In this document: in pieces, positions 32,726 through 41,638 of the stretch
Numbering within the stretch: the first letter of the stretch is position 1
Layout of the letters: each line of letters opens with the position of its first letter
NCBI RefSeq assembly: GCF_036227225.1
Contig: NZ_CP109444.1
Location: 1,612,001-1,676,000 of the forward strand
DNA: 64,000 bases
Direction: 5' to 3'
Source: Streptomyces sp. NBC_01478
Lineage (GTDB): Bacteria; Actinomycetota; Actinomycetes; Streptomycetales; Streptomycetaceae
Notes under the pieces: generated by a model
What the model was told of the DNA's origin: nothing
Database searches by the model: none
Seen by the model: only the letters and a program-made list of their open reading frames with translations
Translations under genes and position numbers: made by a program

Positions 32726-33526
32726 TCACCGGCCCTCGAACGACGGCTCCGCCCGCGCGAGAAACGCTTCCACGGCGGCCCGGTGGTCCCGCGTCGCGCC
32801 CAGCCGCTCCTGCGCGGCCGCCACGCGCTCCAGCACGGTGGCGAGGCTCGCGCCGGGCGCGTCCCGCAGCAGCGCCTTGACCTCCGCGTAGGCCGCGGTG
32901 GGCCCGGCGGCCAGCCTCCTGGCCAGGGCCAGCCCCTCCGCCGTAGCTCCCCCGTCCGGTACGACCCGGTGCACCAGCCCCCACCGCAACGCGTCCTCGG
33001 CGTCGAAACGGTCGCCGAGCAGCATCAGCGCGGCGGCCCGCGACGGACCGACCGCCCGCGCCGGCGCACCGCTCAGTCCGCTGTCGGCGGCCAGTCCGAT
33101 CCCGGTGAACGCGGTCGCGAACCGCGCGCCCCGGGCCGCGACCCGCACATCCGCGCAGAGCGCGAGGCCGAGACCGGCCCCGACGCACGCGCCCTCGACG
33201 GCCACGACCACGGGCCGGGTCAGCGCGTGCAGCTCCTCCACGAGGGGGTTGTACTCGTCGCGCACACAGGCGAAGGCCGCTACGGGTCCGGTCTCCAGCG
33301 CGCGGGCGTGCTCCTTGAGGTCCTGCCCCACGCAGAAGTGCTTGCCCCGCGCGGTGAGCAGCACGGCACGGACCGCCGCGCCGTCGCCGCGCACCCGGCG
33401 CACGGCGGCCGACAGTCCGCTCCGCAGGGAGACATCGAGCGCGGGTCGGCGCAGCTGGATGGTGGCGACAGCGGCCTCCAGGCCGTAGCCGACGCCGTCC
33501 CCTGTCCGCCCCGCGCTCACTCCCAT
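32726..33526 (-). CDS. paaG: PaaG-like enoyl-CoA isomerase/hydratase
   Basis: 266 residues of the crotonase fold. [13 protein letters not shown] and [21 protein letters not shown] form the oxyanion hole and binding pocket, then [22 protein letters not shown] carries an Asp in the place where PaaG isomerases keep their acid (GLxxDSG). The Asp and missing first Glu fit PaaG, which isomerises ring 1,2-epoxyphenylacetyl-CoA to the oxepin. It is downstream of paaH with a ten-base overlap and ends just before the paaA promoter. Confidence 0.82.
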   Translation of the reverse strand: MGVSAGRTGDGVGYGLEAAVATIQLRRPALDVSLRSGLSAAVRRVRGDGAAVRAVLLTARGKHFCVGQDLKEHARALETGPVAAFACVRDEYNPLVEELHALTRPVVVAVEGACVGAGLGLALCADVRVAARGARFATAFTGIGLAADSGLSGAPARAVGPSRAAALMLLGDRFDAEDALRWGLVHRVVPDGGATAEGLALARRLAAGPTAAYAEVKALLRDAPGASLATVLERVAAAQERLGATRDHRAAVEAFLARAEPSFEGR

Positions 33527-34383
33527 GTGTAGAACCCCTGTCCCGTCTTGCGGCCCAGCTCACCGCGGGCGACCTTGTCGCGCAGGAGTCGGGGCGGTGC
33601 GAAGCGCTCGCCGAGGGTGGAGTGCAGGTATTCGGCGATGGCCAGGCGTACGTCGAGGCCGACCAGGTCGGTCAGGCGCAGCGGGCCCATGGGGTGCTTG
33701 TAGCCGAGGCTCATCGCGTCGTCGATCGCGTCCGGCTCGGCGACGCCCTCCTCGACCATGCGGATCGCCTCCAGGCCGAGCGCCAGCCCGAGACGGCTGC
33801 TGGCGAAGCCGGGCGAGTCCTTGACGGTCACGTCCTTCTTGCCGAGCGCGTGCGTCCAGTCGAGGGCGGCGCTGACCGCGGCGGCCTCGGTGTGCGGCGC
33901 GACGACGATCTCGACCAGGGCGGAGGCGGGCACCGGGTTGAAGAAATGCATGCCGAGGAAGCGGCCGGGCCGGGTGAGCACGGCGGCGAGTTCGGTGACC
34001 GACAGGGAGCTGGTGTTGGTGGCCAGCACGGTCGTCGCGCCCACCGCCCGCTCGGCCGCCGCGAGCACACGGGCCTTGAGCCCGGCGTCCTCGGGGACGG
34101 CCTCGACGACGAGATCGGCGTCGGCGGGCAGCCCGTCGACGGAGTCCGCCATGGTGACGCGGGCGAGGACGTCCTCCGCGGGCTCGCCGAGCAGGCCCCG
34201 CTCGGCGGCCCGCTCGATGCCGGTGGCAACCCGGTCAAGCGCGGCGGCCGAGGCGGCCTCGCCACTCTCCACGACGGTCACCGACGAACCGGCGGCCACG
34301 AAGGACTGCGCGATCCCGGCGCCCATCCGGCCGCCGCCGATCACACCGACAACTGCGGGCGCTGAGTGGGGTGTTGGGCTCAT
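33517..34383 (-). CDS. paaH: PaaH-like 3-hydroxyacyl-CoA dehydrogenase
   Basis: 288 residues. The N-terminal Rossmann domain has VIGGGRMGAGIAQSF and the helix VVESGEAAS; VLATNTSSLSVTELA, FLGMHFFNPVP and KDSPGFASSRLGLAL carry the catalytic Ser/Asn and His region; the C-terminal domain ends YKHPMGPLRLTDLVGLDV and [11 protein letters not shown]. This is an NAD-dependent 3-hydroxyacyl-CoA dehydrogenase of 3-hydroxybutyryl-CoA dehydrogenase size. In this cluster it should oxidise 3-hydroxyadipyl-CoA. Confidence 0.9.
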   Translation of the reverse strand: MSPTPHSAPAVVGVIGGGRMGAGIAQSFVAAGSSVTVVESGEAASAAALDRVATGIERAAERGLLGEPAEDVLARVTMADSVDGLPADADLVVEAVPEDAGLKARVLAAAERAVGATTVLATNTSSLSVTELAAVLTRPGRFLGMHFFNPVPASALVEIVVAPHTEAAAVSAALDWTHALGKKDVTVKDSPGFASSRLGLALGLEAIRMVEEGVAEPDAIDDAMSLGYKHPMGPLRLTDLVGLDVRLAIAEYLHSTLGERFAPPRLLRDKVARGELGRKTGQGFYTWE

Positions 34384-35156
34384 GCTCGGCTGCTCCTCTT
34401 TTCCAAGCCCCTCTTATTCAAGAAGCGTGTCATACGGTCCCTCTTGTCCTGCCCCTCGAAGAGCACGGCCTGCGCGAGGTCGTCGGCGACCGGGTGCGCG
34501 CCGGGTGAGTCGACCACCAGCTTGGTGAGCCGCAGCGCCGTGGCCGAGGACCGGGCCATGCGGTCGAGCAGCGCGTGCGCCTCGTCCAGCAGCTTCTCCG
34601 CCGGTACGACGTCGATGACCAGCCCGGCCGCCAGAGCCGCCGCCGCGTCGAGGTTCCGGCCGGCGAGCAGCACCTGCTTGGCGACGGACTCGCCGACCAG
34701 TTCGGGCAGCCGCCAGCACGCACCGGCCGCCGCGAGGATGCCGAGCCCGGGTTCCGGGTTGCCGAAGACGGCGTCCGGACCGGCGATCCGCAGATCACAG
34801 GCGTACGACAGTTCCGCGCCGCCGCCCAGCGCCCAGCCGTCGACCGCCGCGAGGGTCGGCATCGGCAGCCGGCGCACCCGCTCGAAGAGCCGGCTGTTGA
34901 TGCCCTGCAGTGCCTCGTCCCGCCCGCGTGCCAGCAGCTCCGCGATGTCGGCGCCGCCCGCGAAGACCCCGCCGTGACCGGTGAGCAGAAGCAGCTTGGG
35001 GTCCTGCTCCAACTGCTCGCAGACGGCGTGCAGTTCGCGGATCATCAGGCCGCTGATGGCGTTGCGGGCCTCGGGGCGGTGCAGGGTGACGACGACGCGG
35101 TCCGCACGCTCCTCGACGAGGAGGGTCTCGTAGTCACCGGCGACGGGGGCGCTCAT
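34380..35156 (-). CDS. Enoyl-CoA hydratase/isomerase family protein in the paa operon
   Basis: 258 residues, crotonase fold: GVFAGGADIAEL, VDGWALGGGAELSYACDLRIA and FGNPEPGLGILAAAGACWRLPELVG. Glu residues in AEL and NPEPGLG match a hydratase. It overlaps paaH (ATGA) and the thiolase (stop/start overlap), so it is part of that four-gene transcript. It is the third crotonase-fold gene of the cluster; which step it takes (hydration of 2,3-dehydroadipyl-CoA or handling a side product) is not clear. Confidence 0.83.
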   Translation of the reverse strand: MSAPVAGDYETLLVEERADRVVVTLHRPEARNAISGLMIRELHAVCEQLEQDPKLLLLTGHGGVFAGGADIAELLARGRDEALQGINSRLFERVRRLPMPTLAAVDGWALGGGAELSYACDLRIAGPDAVFGNPEPGLGILAAAGACWRLPELVGESVAKQVLLAGRNLDAAAALAAGLVIDVVPAEKLLDEAHALLDRMARSSATALRLTKLVVDSPGAHPVADDLAQAVLFEGQDKRDRMTRFLNKRGLEKRSSRA

Positions 35157-36358
35157 ACCCGCTCCACGAGCATCGCGACGCCCTGGCCTACGCCGACGCA
35201 CAGCGTGGCCAGCCCCCGCCGGGCATCCTCCCGCTCCAGCCTGCCGAGCAGCGTGAGCAGGATGCGGGCGCCGGAGCACCCGAGGGGATGCCCCAGGGCG
35301 ATGGCCCCGCCGTCCGCGTTGACCTTCTCCTCGTCGAGCTTGAGGCGGCGCGTGACCGCGATCGCCTGGGCGGCGAACGCCTCGTTCAGTTCTACGGCGT
35401 CCAGGTCGCCGGTCTGCCAGCCCGCGCGGGCAAGAGCCTTCTCGGTGGCGGGGACCGGGCCCAGGCCCATGATGTGGGGCTGCACCCCGGCCGAGGCGGA
35501 GGTGACGATCCGGGCCCTGGGGGTGAGTCCGTGGCGTCGGACGGCCGCGCCGCTCGCGACCACCAGGGCGGCGGCGCCGTCGGACAGCGGTGAGGAGGAG
35601 CCGGCGGTGACGATGCCGCCCTCGCGGAAGATGGTGCGCAGGGAGCCGAGCTTCTCCAGCGTGGTGCCGGGGCGCGGGCCCTCGTCGCGGGTAACCTCGC
35701 CGTCCTTCACCACGACCGGCACGATCTCCCGGTCGAAGCGGCCCGACTCCTGGGCGGCGACGGCCCGTTGATGACTGCGCAGCGCGAACGCGTCGGACTC
35801 GGCGCGGGTGATGCCGTCGAGTGCGGCGACCTCCTCGGCGGTCTCGCCCATCGACAGGGTCTGCTGCGCGGCGAAGCGCGGATTGGTGAAGCGCCAGCCG
35901 AGCGAGGTGTCGTGCACCTCCCCGGGCTTGGCCCATGGAGTGCCGGGCTTGGCCATCACCCAGGGAGCGCGGGTCATGGACTCCACGCCGCCCGCGACGA
36001 CGAGGTCCGCCTCACCGGCCCGTATCGCCTGCGCCGCCGAGGCCACGGCGGTCAGGCCCGAGGCGCACAGCCGGTTGACGGTGTAACCCGGCACGGTGTG
36101 CGGCAGCCCGGCCAGCAGGACGGCCATCCGCGCCACGTCGCGGTTGTCCTCGCCGGCCTGGTTGGCGGCGCCGAGGATCACCTCGTCCACCTCCTCGGCC
36201 GGAATCCCGGCCCGGCGGACCGCCTCGCCGACGACCAGCGCCGCGAGGTCGTCGGGCCGTACGGACGCCAGGGCGCCGCCGTAGCGGCCCTGCGGGGTGC
36301 GAGCCCCGTCGATCAGATAGACCTCGTCGGAGGACGACTCGGAGCTGGTCTGGGGCAT
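35153..36358 (-). CDS. paaJ: Thiolase, PaaJ/3-oxoadipyl-CoA type
   Basis: 401 residues. Thiolase landmarks are VNRLCASGLTAVASAAQAI with the acyl-accepting Cys, VVAGGVESMTRAPWVM, ELNEAFAAQAIAV, GGAIALGHPLGCSGAR with the catalytic His, and LCVGVGQGVAM with the second Cys. The length and flanking paa genes suggest beta-ketoadipyl-CoA thiolase, which cleaves 3-oxoadipyl-CoA (and its dehydro form) to succinyl-CoA and acetyl-CoA. ATG 36358 is preceded by GAGGTGGAA; an in-frame GTG at 36367 is a weaker alternative. It heads the leftward thiolase-hydratase-paaH-paaG transcript. Confidence 0.85.
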   Translation of the reverse strand: MPQTSSESSSDEVYLIDGARTPQGRYGGALASVRPDDLAALVVGEAVRRAGIPAEEVDEVILGAANQAGEDNRDVARMAVLLAGLPHTVPGYTVNRLCASGLTAVASAAQAIRAGEADLVVAGGVESMTRAPWVMAKPGTPWAKPGEVHDTSLGWRFTNPRFAAQQTLSMGETAEEVAALDGITRAESDAFALRSHQRAVAAQESGRFDREIVPVVVKDGEVTRDEGPRPGTTLEKLGSLRTIFREGGIVTAGSSSPLSDGAAALVVASGAAVRRHGLTPRARIVTSASAGVQPHIMGLGPVPATEKALARAGWQTGDLDAVELNEAFAAQAIAVTRRLKLDEEKVNADGGAIALGHPLGCSGARILLTLLGRLEREDARRGLATLCVGVGQGVAMLVERV

Positions 36359-36370
36359 GCGTTCCACCTC

Positions 36371-36400
36371 TTGACAGGCAGTGGTGATGCTGGATTACTT
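36371..36400 (+). promoter_or_regulatory. Candidate promoter of paaI-paaK
   Basis: TTGACA, then 18 bases, then TTACTT, with the operator at 36418 just after the expected start point. The -35 is perfect and the -10 weak, as expected for a repressed housekeeping-sigma promoter. Confidence 0.5.
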
Positions 36401-36417
36401 GGCCGTGACGCACGCTA

Positions 36418-36435
36418 ACCGAATGTTCGGTCGGT
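36418..36435. promoter_or_regulatory. PaaR/TetR-type operator in the divergent paaI/thiolase promoter
   Basis: ACCGAATGTTCGGTCGGT contains the perfect palindrome ACCGAA-TG-TTCGGT and shares ACCGAA-N5-GGTCGGT with the site before paaA. Only about 95 bases separate the two divergent starts, so one repressor could control both transcripts. Confidence 0.72.
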
Positions 36436-36452
36436 CCACAAGGTGGTGGAAA

Positions 36453-36884
36453 ATGACGCAGGCCGCTGACACGGCCTCCGGTCCGACGGCGAGGATGTTC
36501 GCCGCGGACGAGGCGTCCCGGGCTCTCGGCATGGAGCTCGTCGAGCACGGCGCAGGGACCGCCGTGCTCCGTATGACCGTGACCCCGGCCATGGTCAACG
36601 GACACCGGATCGCTCACGGCGGCTATCTGTTCCTGCTCGCCGACTCCGCCTTCGCCTGTGCCTGCAACAGCCACGGCCCGGTGACCGTGGCCGCCGGTGC
36701 CGACATCGACTTCGTCGCCCCGGCGTACCAGGGCGACGTCCTGGTGGCGACCGCGACGGAGCGCACCCGGTTCGGCCGCAGCGGCATCTACGACGTGAGC
36801 GTGGTGCGCGGCGACCAGGTGATCGCGGAGTTCCGCGGCCGCAGCCGCAGCATCAACAGCACGAAGACGAAGGAGTCTCCATGA
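36453..36884 (+). CDS. paaI: PaaI, hydroxyphenylacetyl-CoA thioesterase
   Basis: 143 residues, a small hotdog-fold thioesterase. Landmarks are MVNGHRIAHGGYLFLLADSAFACACNSHGP in part (HGG with the catalytic Asp and helix) and the later AGADIDFVAPAYQGDVL. PaaI releases CoA from dead-end hydroxyphenylacetyl-CoA or intermediates and protects the pathway from CoA depletion. ATG 36453 follows AAGGTGGTGG and lies just downstream of the operator. The stop overlaps paaK (ATGA). Confidence 0.9.
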   Translation: MTQAADTASGPTARMFAADEASRALGMELVEHGAGTAVLRMTVTPAMVNGHRIAHGGYLFLLADSAFACACNSHGPVTVAAGADIDFVAPAYQGDVLVATATERTRFGRSGIYDVSVVRGDQVIAEFRGRSRSINSTKTKESP

Positions 36885-38245
36885 GCAGCGACCTGACAGC
36901 CCCGGCGGCCCCACCGGCGTCGCCGCCCGTGAGCACACGCCTCGGGGAACCGCTCCCCGACGGGTTGCTGGACGCCGCCGAGCGCCTGACCCGCGAGGAG
37001 CTGCGGGAGCACCAACTCGGCCTGCTCCAGGCCACGTTGCGGCACGCCTACGACCATGTGGAGCTGTACCGCAGGAAGTTCGACGAGGCCGGCGTTAAAC
37101 CCGAGGACTGCCGCACCTTGGAGGACCTCGCCCGGTTCCCCTTCACCACGAAGGCCGACCTGCGGGAGACCTACCCCTTCGGCATGTTCGCCGTCCCCAT
37201 GGACCAGGTCCGCCGCGTCCACGCCTCCAGCGGCACCACCGGCCGCCCCACCGTCGTCGGCTACACGGAGAACGACCTCTCCATGTGGGCCGACGTGGTG
37301 GCCCGTTCGATCCGCGCGGCCGGCGGCCGGCCCGGACACAAGATCCATGTGTCGTACGGCTACGGGTTGTTCACCGGTGGTCTGGGCGCCCACTACGGCG
37401 CCGAGCGCGCGGGCTGCACCGTGATCCCCGCCTCCGGTGGCATGACCGCGCGCCAGGTGCAGATCATCCAGGACTTCAAGCCCGAGATCATCATGGTCAC
37501 CCCGTCCTACATGCTCACCCTCCTCGACGAGTTCGAGCGCCAGGGCGTCGACCCGCGCACCAGCTCCCTCAAGGTGGGCATCTTCGGCGCCGAGCCGTGG
37601 ACGGAGGCGATGCGCCGCGAGATCGAGGAGCGCATGGACATCCACGCGGTCGACATCTACGGCCTGTCGGAGGTGATCGGCCCCGGTGTCGCGCAGGAGT
37701 GCGTGGAGACCAAGGACGGCCTCCATGTGTGGGAGGACCACTTCTACCCGGAGATCGTCGACCCGATCTCCGACGAGGTGCTGCCCGACGGCGACGACGG
37801 CGAGCTGGTCTTCACCTCCCTCACCAAGGAGGCCCTGCCGATCATCCGCTACCGCACCCGCGACCTGACCCGGCTGCTGCCCGGCACCGCCCGGCCGGCG
37901 TTCCGGCGCATCGAGAAGATCACCGGGCGCTGCGACGACATGATCATCCTGCGCGGGGTGAACGTCTTCCCCAGCCAGATCGAGGAGATCATCCTGCGCA
38001 CCCCCGCCGTCGCCCCGCACTTCACGATCCAGCTCAGCAGGCGCGGCCGTATGGACCACATGACGGTCCGCGCCGAGGCCCGCCCCGGGGCCACGCCCGA
38101 GCAGCGGGACGCGGCCGCGGCGGCGATCGGCAAGGGTGTCAAGGACGGCGTGGGGGTGACCGTGGCGGTGGAGATCGTCGATCCGGAGACCCTGGAGCGC
38201 TCGGTGGGGAAGATCCGCCGGGTCAAGGATCTGCGGGAGCAGTGA
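36881..38245 (+). CDS. paaK: PaaK, phenylacetate-CoA ligase
   Basis: 454 residues of the adenylate-forming family. Landmarks are HASSGTTGRPTVVGYT (ATP-binding P-loop), YGYGLFTGGLGAHYGAERAG, IFGAEPWTEAMR, DIYGLSEVIGPGV, PIIRYRTRDLT, ITGRCDDMIILRGVNVFPSQIE and the C-terminal SVGKIRRVKDL. It activates phenylacetate with ATP and CoA, the first step of the pathway. It is coupled to paaI by an ATGA overlap and is followed after 52 bases by the TetR regulator. Confidence 0.95.
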   Translation: MSSDLTAPAAPPASPPVSTRLGEPLPDGLLDAAERLTREELREHQLGLLQATLRHAYDHVELYRRKFDEAGVKPEDCRTLEDLARFPFTTKADLRETYPFGMFAVPMDQVRRVHASSGTTGRPTVVGYTENDLSMWADVVARSIRAAGGRPGHKIHVSYGYGLFTGGLGAHYGAERAGCTVIPASGGMTARQVQIIQDFKPEIIMVTPSYMLTLLDEFERQGVDPRTSSLKVGIFGAEPWTEAMRREIEERMDIHAVDIYGLSEVIGPGVAQECVETKDGLHVWEDHFYPEIVDPISDEVLPDGDDGELVFTSLTKEALPIIRYRTRDLTRLLPGTARPAFRRIEKITGRCDDMIILRGVNVFPSQIEEIILRTPAVAPHFTIQLSRRGRMDHMTVRAEARPGATPEQRDAAAAAIGKGVKDGVGVTVAVEIVDPETLERSVGKIRRVKDLREQ

Positions 38246-38297
38246 CCGCCGAGGCCGTTCTGTCCGGTGCGGTCGCCCGCCTTGTCACAATGGCCCG

Positions 38298-38936
38298 GTG
38301 ACCAGGACACCTGTGCAGAACCCGGCCGGCCGCCACGGCCGGCCCGCCTACGACCGCGACTCGCTGCTGGAGGTCGCCGTCGTGGTCTTCAACGAACGCG
38401 GCTACGACGGCACCGGCATGGAGGAACTGGCCAGGCGCCTGGGACTCAGCAAGTCGAGCATCTACCACCATGTGTCCGGCAAGGAGGAACTCCTGGAACT
38501 CGCGGTCAACCGCGCCCTGGACGCCCTCTTCGCCGTGCTCGACGAGGAGGAGGGGCAGGCCCGGGACGCGGACGGCGGGTCCCCGGCGACCGCCCGGATG
38601 AAGCGGGTCATCCACCGCAGCGTCGAGGTGCTGGCCGCCGAACTGCCGTACGTCACCCTGCTGTTGCGGCTGCACGGCAACAGCGAGGTGGAGCAGCGGG
38701 CCCTCGCCCGGCGCCGTGAATTCGACCACCGGGTCGCCGAGTTGATGACCCGGGCGGCGGCCGAGGGCGGCATACGCGCGGACATCGACCCGCACCTCGC
38801 GAGCAGGCTGCTGTTCGGCACCGTCAACTCCCTGGTGGAGTGGTACCGCCCCGACCGCGGCCTGACCGTGGAGACACTGGCCGACGCGCTGACGACCATC
38901 CTCTTCGACGGCCTGCACGGACGCACGAGCGACTGA
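38298..38936 (+). CDS. TetR-family regulator, PaaR-like
   Basis: 212 residues with an N-terminal TetR HTH (LLEVAVVVFNERGYDGTGMEELARRLGLSKSSIYHHVSGKEELLE in part) and a variable C-terminal ligand domain. GTG at 38298 is the likely start. PaaR proteins are TetR repressors released by phenylacetyl-CoA. Its position next to paaK and the ACCGAA...TCGGT sites found twice in the cluster make it the obvious candidate regulator of all the paa transcripts. No such site was seen before its own gene. Confidence 0.85.
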   Translation: MTRTPVQNPAGRHGRPAYDRDSLLEVAVVVFNERGYDGTGMEELARRLGLSKSSIYHHVSGKEELLELAVNRALDALFAVLDEEEGQARDADGGSPATARMKRVIHRSVEVLAAELPYVTLLLRLHGNSEVEQRALARRREFDHRVAELMTRAAAEGGIRADIDPHLASRLLFGTVNSLVEWYRPDRGLTVETLADALTTILFDGLHGRTSD

Positions 38937-39058
38937 CCGGCACGGCAGGCCCAACTCCCCTCCCCCACAGGCCATATGACCGGCCCGAGTACGATGATCG
39001 AGAGCGCGGCCCGCCCCACCTGTCCCACTCGCCTCTCACCCGCCGTGATGGAGTTGCC

Positions 39059-39847
39059 ATGACGACCGACCCCAAGCCGTCACCGCAGATCGACACCGGC
39101 AAGGCACATCCCGCGCGGGTCTACGACTGGCTGCTGGGCGGCAAGGACAACTACCCGGTCGACGAGGCCGTGGGCGAGAAACTGCCGCCCGAGGCGAAGG
39201 ACGCGGCCCGGCAGAACCGCGCGTTCATGCACCGCGCGGCGACCTGGCTCGCCGGCCGGGGCATCGACCAGTTCCTCGACATCGGCACGGGCATCCCCAC
39301 CGCGCCCAACCTGCACCAGATCGTCCAGCGGACGGTGCCGACGGCGAAGGTCGTCTACACCGACTACGACCCGATCGTCCTGCGTCACGCCGAGGCGCTC
39401 CTGGTCAGCCACCCGGACGGGGTCACCGACTACATCCAGGCCGACGTGCGGCAGCCCGAGGAGATCGTCGAACACGCCCGCCACGTCCTGGACTTCACCC
39501 GCCCGATCGCCCTCTCGCTGATCGCGCTGATGCACTTCGTCCCGGACGAGCAGGACGCCCACGGCATCGTGCGCGACCTCGTCGCCACCCTGCCGTCGGG
39601 CAGCTATCTGGTCCTGTCCCACGCCGCGTCCGACCTCTACCCCGAACTCGCCGCACAGGTCACCGCCGAGTACGCCAAGGGCGGCATCAAACTGGGCTTC
39701 CGCACCCGCCCGGAGGTCGAGCGCTTCTTCGACGGCCTCGACCTGGTGCCGCCGGGCCTGGTGACGGCGACCGAGTGGAATCCGCCGGCGTCCGAGGGCG
39801 CCCCGGAGGGCAGCGGGATCTACGCGGCGGTGGCGCGGGTCCGCTGA
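39059..39847 (+). CDS. SAM-dependent methyltransferase, DUF574 type
   Basis: 262 residues. The pattern HPARVYDWLLGGKDNYPVDE, QNRAFMHRA, FLDIGTGIPTAPNLHQIVQ, VVYTDYDPIVLRHAEALL, YIQADVRQPEEIV and ALMHFVPDEQDAHGIV defines the streptomycete family of paralogous putative methyltransferases. SAM-binding is suggested by the DIGTG loop and acidic DYDP. These genes exist in many copies per genome and their substrates are mostly unknown. ATG 39059 has GGAG seven bases upstream. Confidence 0.88.
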   Translation: MTTDPKPSPQIDTGKAHPARVYDWLLGGKDNYPVDEAVGEKLPPEAKDAARQNRAFMHRAATWLAGRGIDQFLDIGTGIPTAPNLHQIVQRTVPTAKVVYTDYDPIVLRHAEALLVSHPDGVTDYIQADVRQPEEIVEHARHVLDFTRPIALSLIALMHFVPDEQDAHGIVRDLVATLPSGSYLVLSHAASDLYPELAAQVTAEYAKGGIKLGFRTRPEVERFFDGLDLVPPGLVTATEWNPPASEGAPEGSGIYAAVARVR

Positions 39848-39898
39848 GACCGGATCAGCCGGTACGGATCAGCGACGGCCCCGCGCCGCCCCACGCCC

Positions 39899-41539
39899 TC
39901 AGAACGCGGTATCGGTCTGCCAGACGACCTGGGCGTCGGTCGCTATGACCATGTTGCCGGTCTCCAGCACCTTGAGGGTCGCCCCGTCGGCTCCTTGTGT
40001 GTTGCTGGCCCACAGCGACTGGTGCTGGGCGCTGTAGACCACGAAGTTGCCGTCCTCCTGGAACACGGCCGTGTTCCCCGCTCCTTGGGTCTGGCTCGCC
40101 CAGTGGGCCGTTCCGGAAGCGTCGTAGAGCACCAGGTTGCCGTCCGGCTGCATGATCAGCTTCGATCGCGCGGTCTGCACGAACGTCCCGGCCTCGAAGG
40201 TGTACGGGGACTTCACCACCACGGCGTCGGGCAGGTTGCCGCCACCCGTGGCCGAGGGGGAGGGAGAAGGAGACGTGGTCGCCGCGCTCTCGGACGGGGC
40301 GGCCGACCCGTGGGTGGCACCGGCGGACGGCGTGACCTTCGCGGAGGCCGAGCCCTTGCTGTCGCCCTTGTCGTCGAGGGCGTGGAACACGAGCAGCCCG
40401 GAGCCGGTGACGACGACCAGCGCGGCCGCGCCGACGACGGTCCACAGCCCGCGACGCCCGCGCCCTCTTCGGGTGCCGCCGGCGTCCGGTGGCAGAGGCG
40501 GAAGGGTTCCCGCCGGGTAGGGGCCGTGGAAGTCCGCCGTATAGCCCGGGTTAGGGGCGAGGAGGGTGGCGGCGTGGCCGCCCGCCGCCGTCGTCGCCGG
40601 AGGGGCGAGTGCCGTCGCCACGTCGTGGGCGCCGGGCGACCCGCCGCCTCCGTTGTCGGCGACGGTCGCGGCACGCTCCCGGTCCGTCAACGAGCCCACG
40701 GCGAGCGCCCGTTGGTAGGCGGGATGGTGGACCAGGTCGGCATCGGCCCGGCAGAGTTCGACGATGCGCTGCGGAGTGGGGCGCAGCGCGGGATCACTCT
40801 GTGCGCAGGCCGCGATCAGCTCGGCCACCGCGGGGTCGACACCCCGCAGGTCGAGCTCGCCGTGCACCGAACGGTAGGACACGGCGGCGAACGGCCCGTC
40901 CCCGTACGGCGGGCGGCCGGTGACGGCGAACGCCAGCGTGGCCCCGAGGGCGAACACATCCGCTCCCGGACCGGTCTCGCCGCTCGTGATCGTCTCCGGC
41001 GCGATGAACCCGGGGCTGCCCATCGCACCGCCGGCCTGCGTCAGGTTGGACGTACCGATGGTCCGGGCGATGCCGAAGTCGATCAACTGAGGGCCGGTGG
41101 CGGAGAGAATGACGTTGTGCGGCTTGAGGTCCCGATGCCACACACCCCGGACGTGAATGGCGTCCAGCCCCTCGGCGAGGGCGGCCAGCATGACCCGGGC
41201 CAGGTCGGCGGGGAGCGGTCCGTTGGTCGCCACCGCGGTGTGCAGCGTGGGCCCCGGCACATACTCGGTGGCCAGCCAGTACGGCGGTGTGTCCAGCTCC
41301 GCGTCGATGAGCGACGCCGTGTACGCGCTGCGGACCGTGCCCAGCGTCTCCACCTCGCGGCGGAACCGGCTGAGGGCGTGTTCGTCATGGCGGAGGTGGT
41401 CGTTGATCACCTTGACGGCGGCGGGACGGCCGCCCGGCGACCGCGCGAGGTACACCCTCCCCATCCCGCCCTCGCCGAGTCGGCCGACCAGACGGTAGCG
41501 GCCTATGTGCGATGGGTCGGAGCCATCGAGCGAAAGCAC
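39899..41539 (-). CDS. Membrane Ser/Thr protein kinase with extracellular bulb-lectin domain
   Basis: 546 residues. The kinase domain (about 10-275) has LGEGGMGRVYLA, VIN-Lys (AAVKVIND), HRDLKPHNVIL, DFGIART and SPGFIAPET. A Pro/Gly-rich linker leads to one transmembrane span (about 364-388, LWTVVGAAALVVVTGSGLLVF), a Ser/Pro-rich stalk and a C-terminal D-mannose-binding lectin domain (about 435-546) with two intact QxDxNxVxY motifs, QPDGNLVLY and QEDGNFVVY, plus a third degenerate copy. It should sense a glycan outside and phosphorylate inside. GTG 41539 is favoured by GGAGGA eight bases upstream. Confidence 0.9.
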   Translation of the reverse strand: MLSLDGSDPSHIGRYRLVGRLGEGGMGRVYLARSPGGRPAAVKVINDHLRHDEHALSRFRREVETLGTVRSAYTASLIDAELDTPPYWLATEYVPGPTLHTAVATNGPLPADLARVMLAALAEGLDAIHVRGVWHRDLKPHNVILSATGPQLIDFGIARTIGTSNLTQAGGAMGSPGFIAPETITSGETGPGADVFALGATLAFAVTGRPPYGDGPFAAVSYRSVHGELDLRGVDPAVAELIAACAQSDPALRPTPQRIVELCRADADLVHHPAYQRALAVGSLTDRERAATVADNGGGGSPGAHDVATALAPPATTAAGGHAATLLAPNPGYTADFHGPYPAGTLPPLPPDAGGTRRGRGRRGLWTVVGAAALVVVTGSGLLVFHALDDKGDSKGSASAKVTPSAGATHGSAAPSESAATTSPSPSPSATGGGNLPDAVVVKSPYTFEAGTFVQTARSKLIMQPDGNLVLYDASGTAHWASQTQGAGNTAVFQEDGNFVVYSAQHQSLWASNTQGADGATLKVLETGNMVIATDAQVVWQTDTAF

Positions 41540-41638
41540 GGGACATGTCCTCCGTTGCCCAGCAGGGTGTGACACCAGGCCTCGGACGACACGCCCGGAC
41601 CGGACCCCGACATAGTAGAGGGAACAGTCCCCCGCGCC

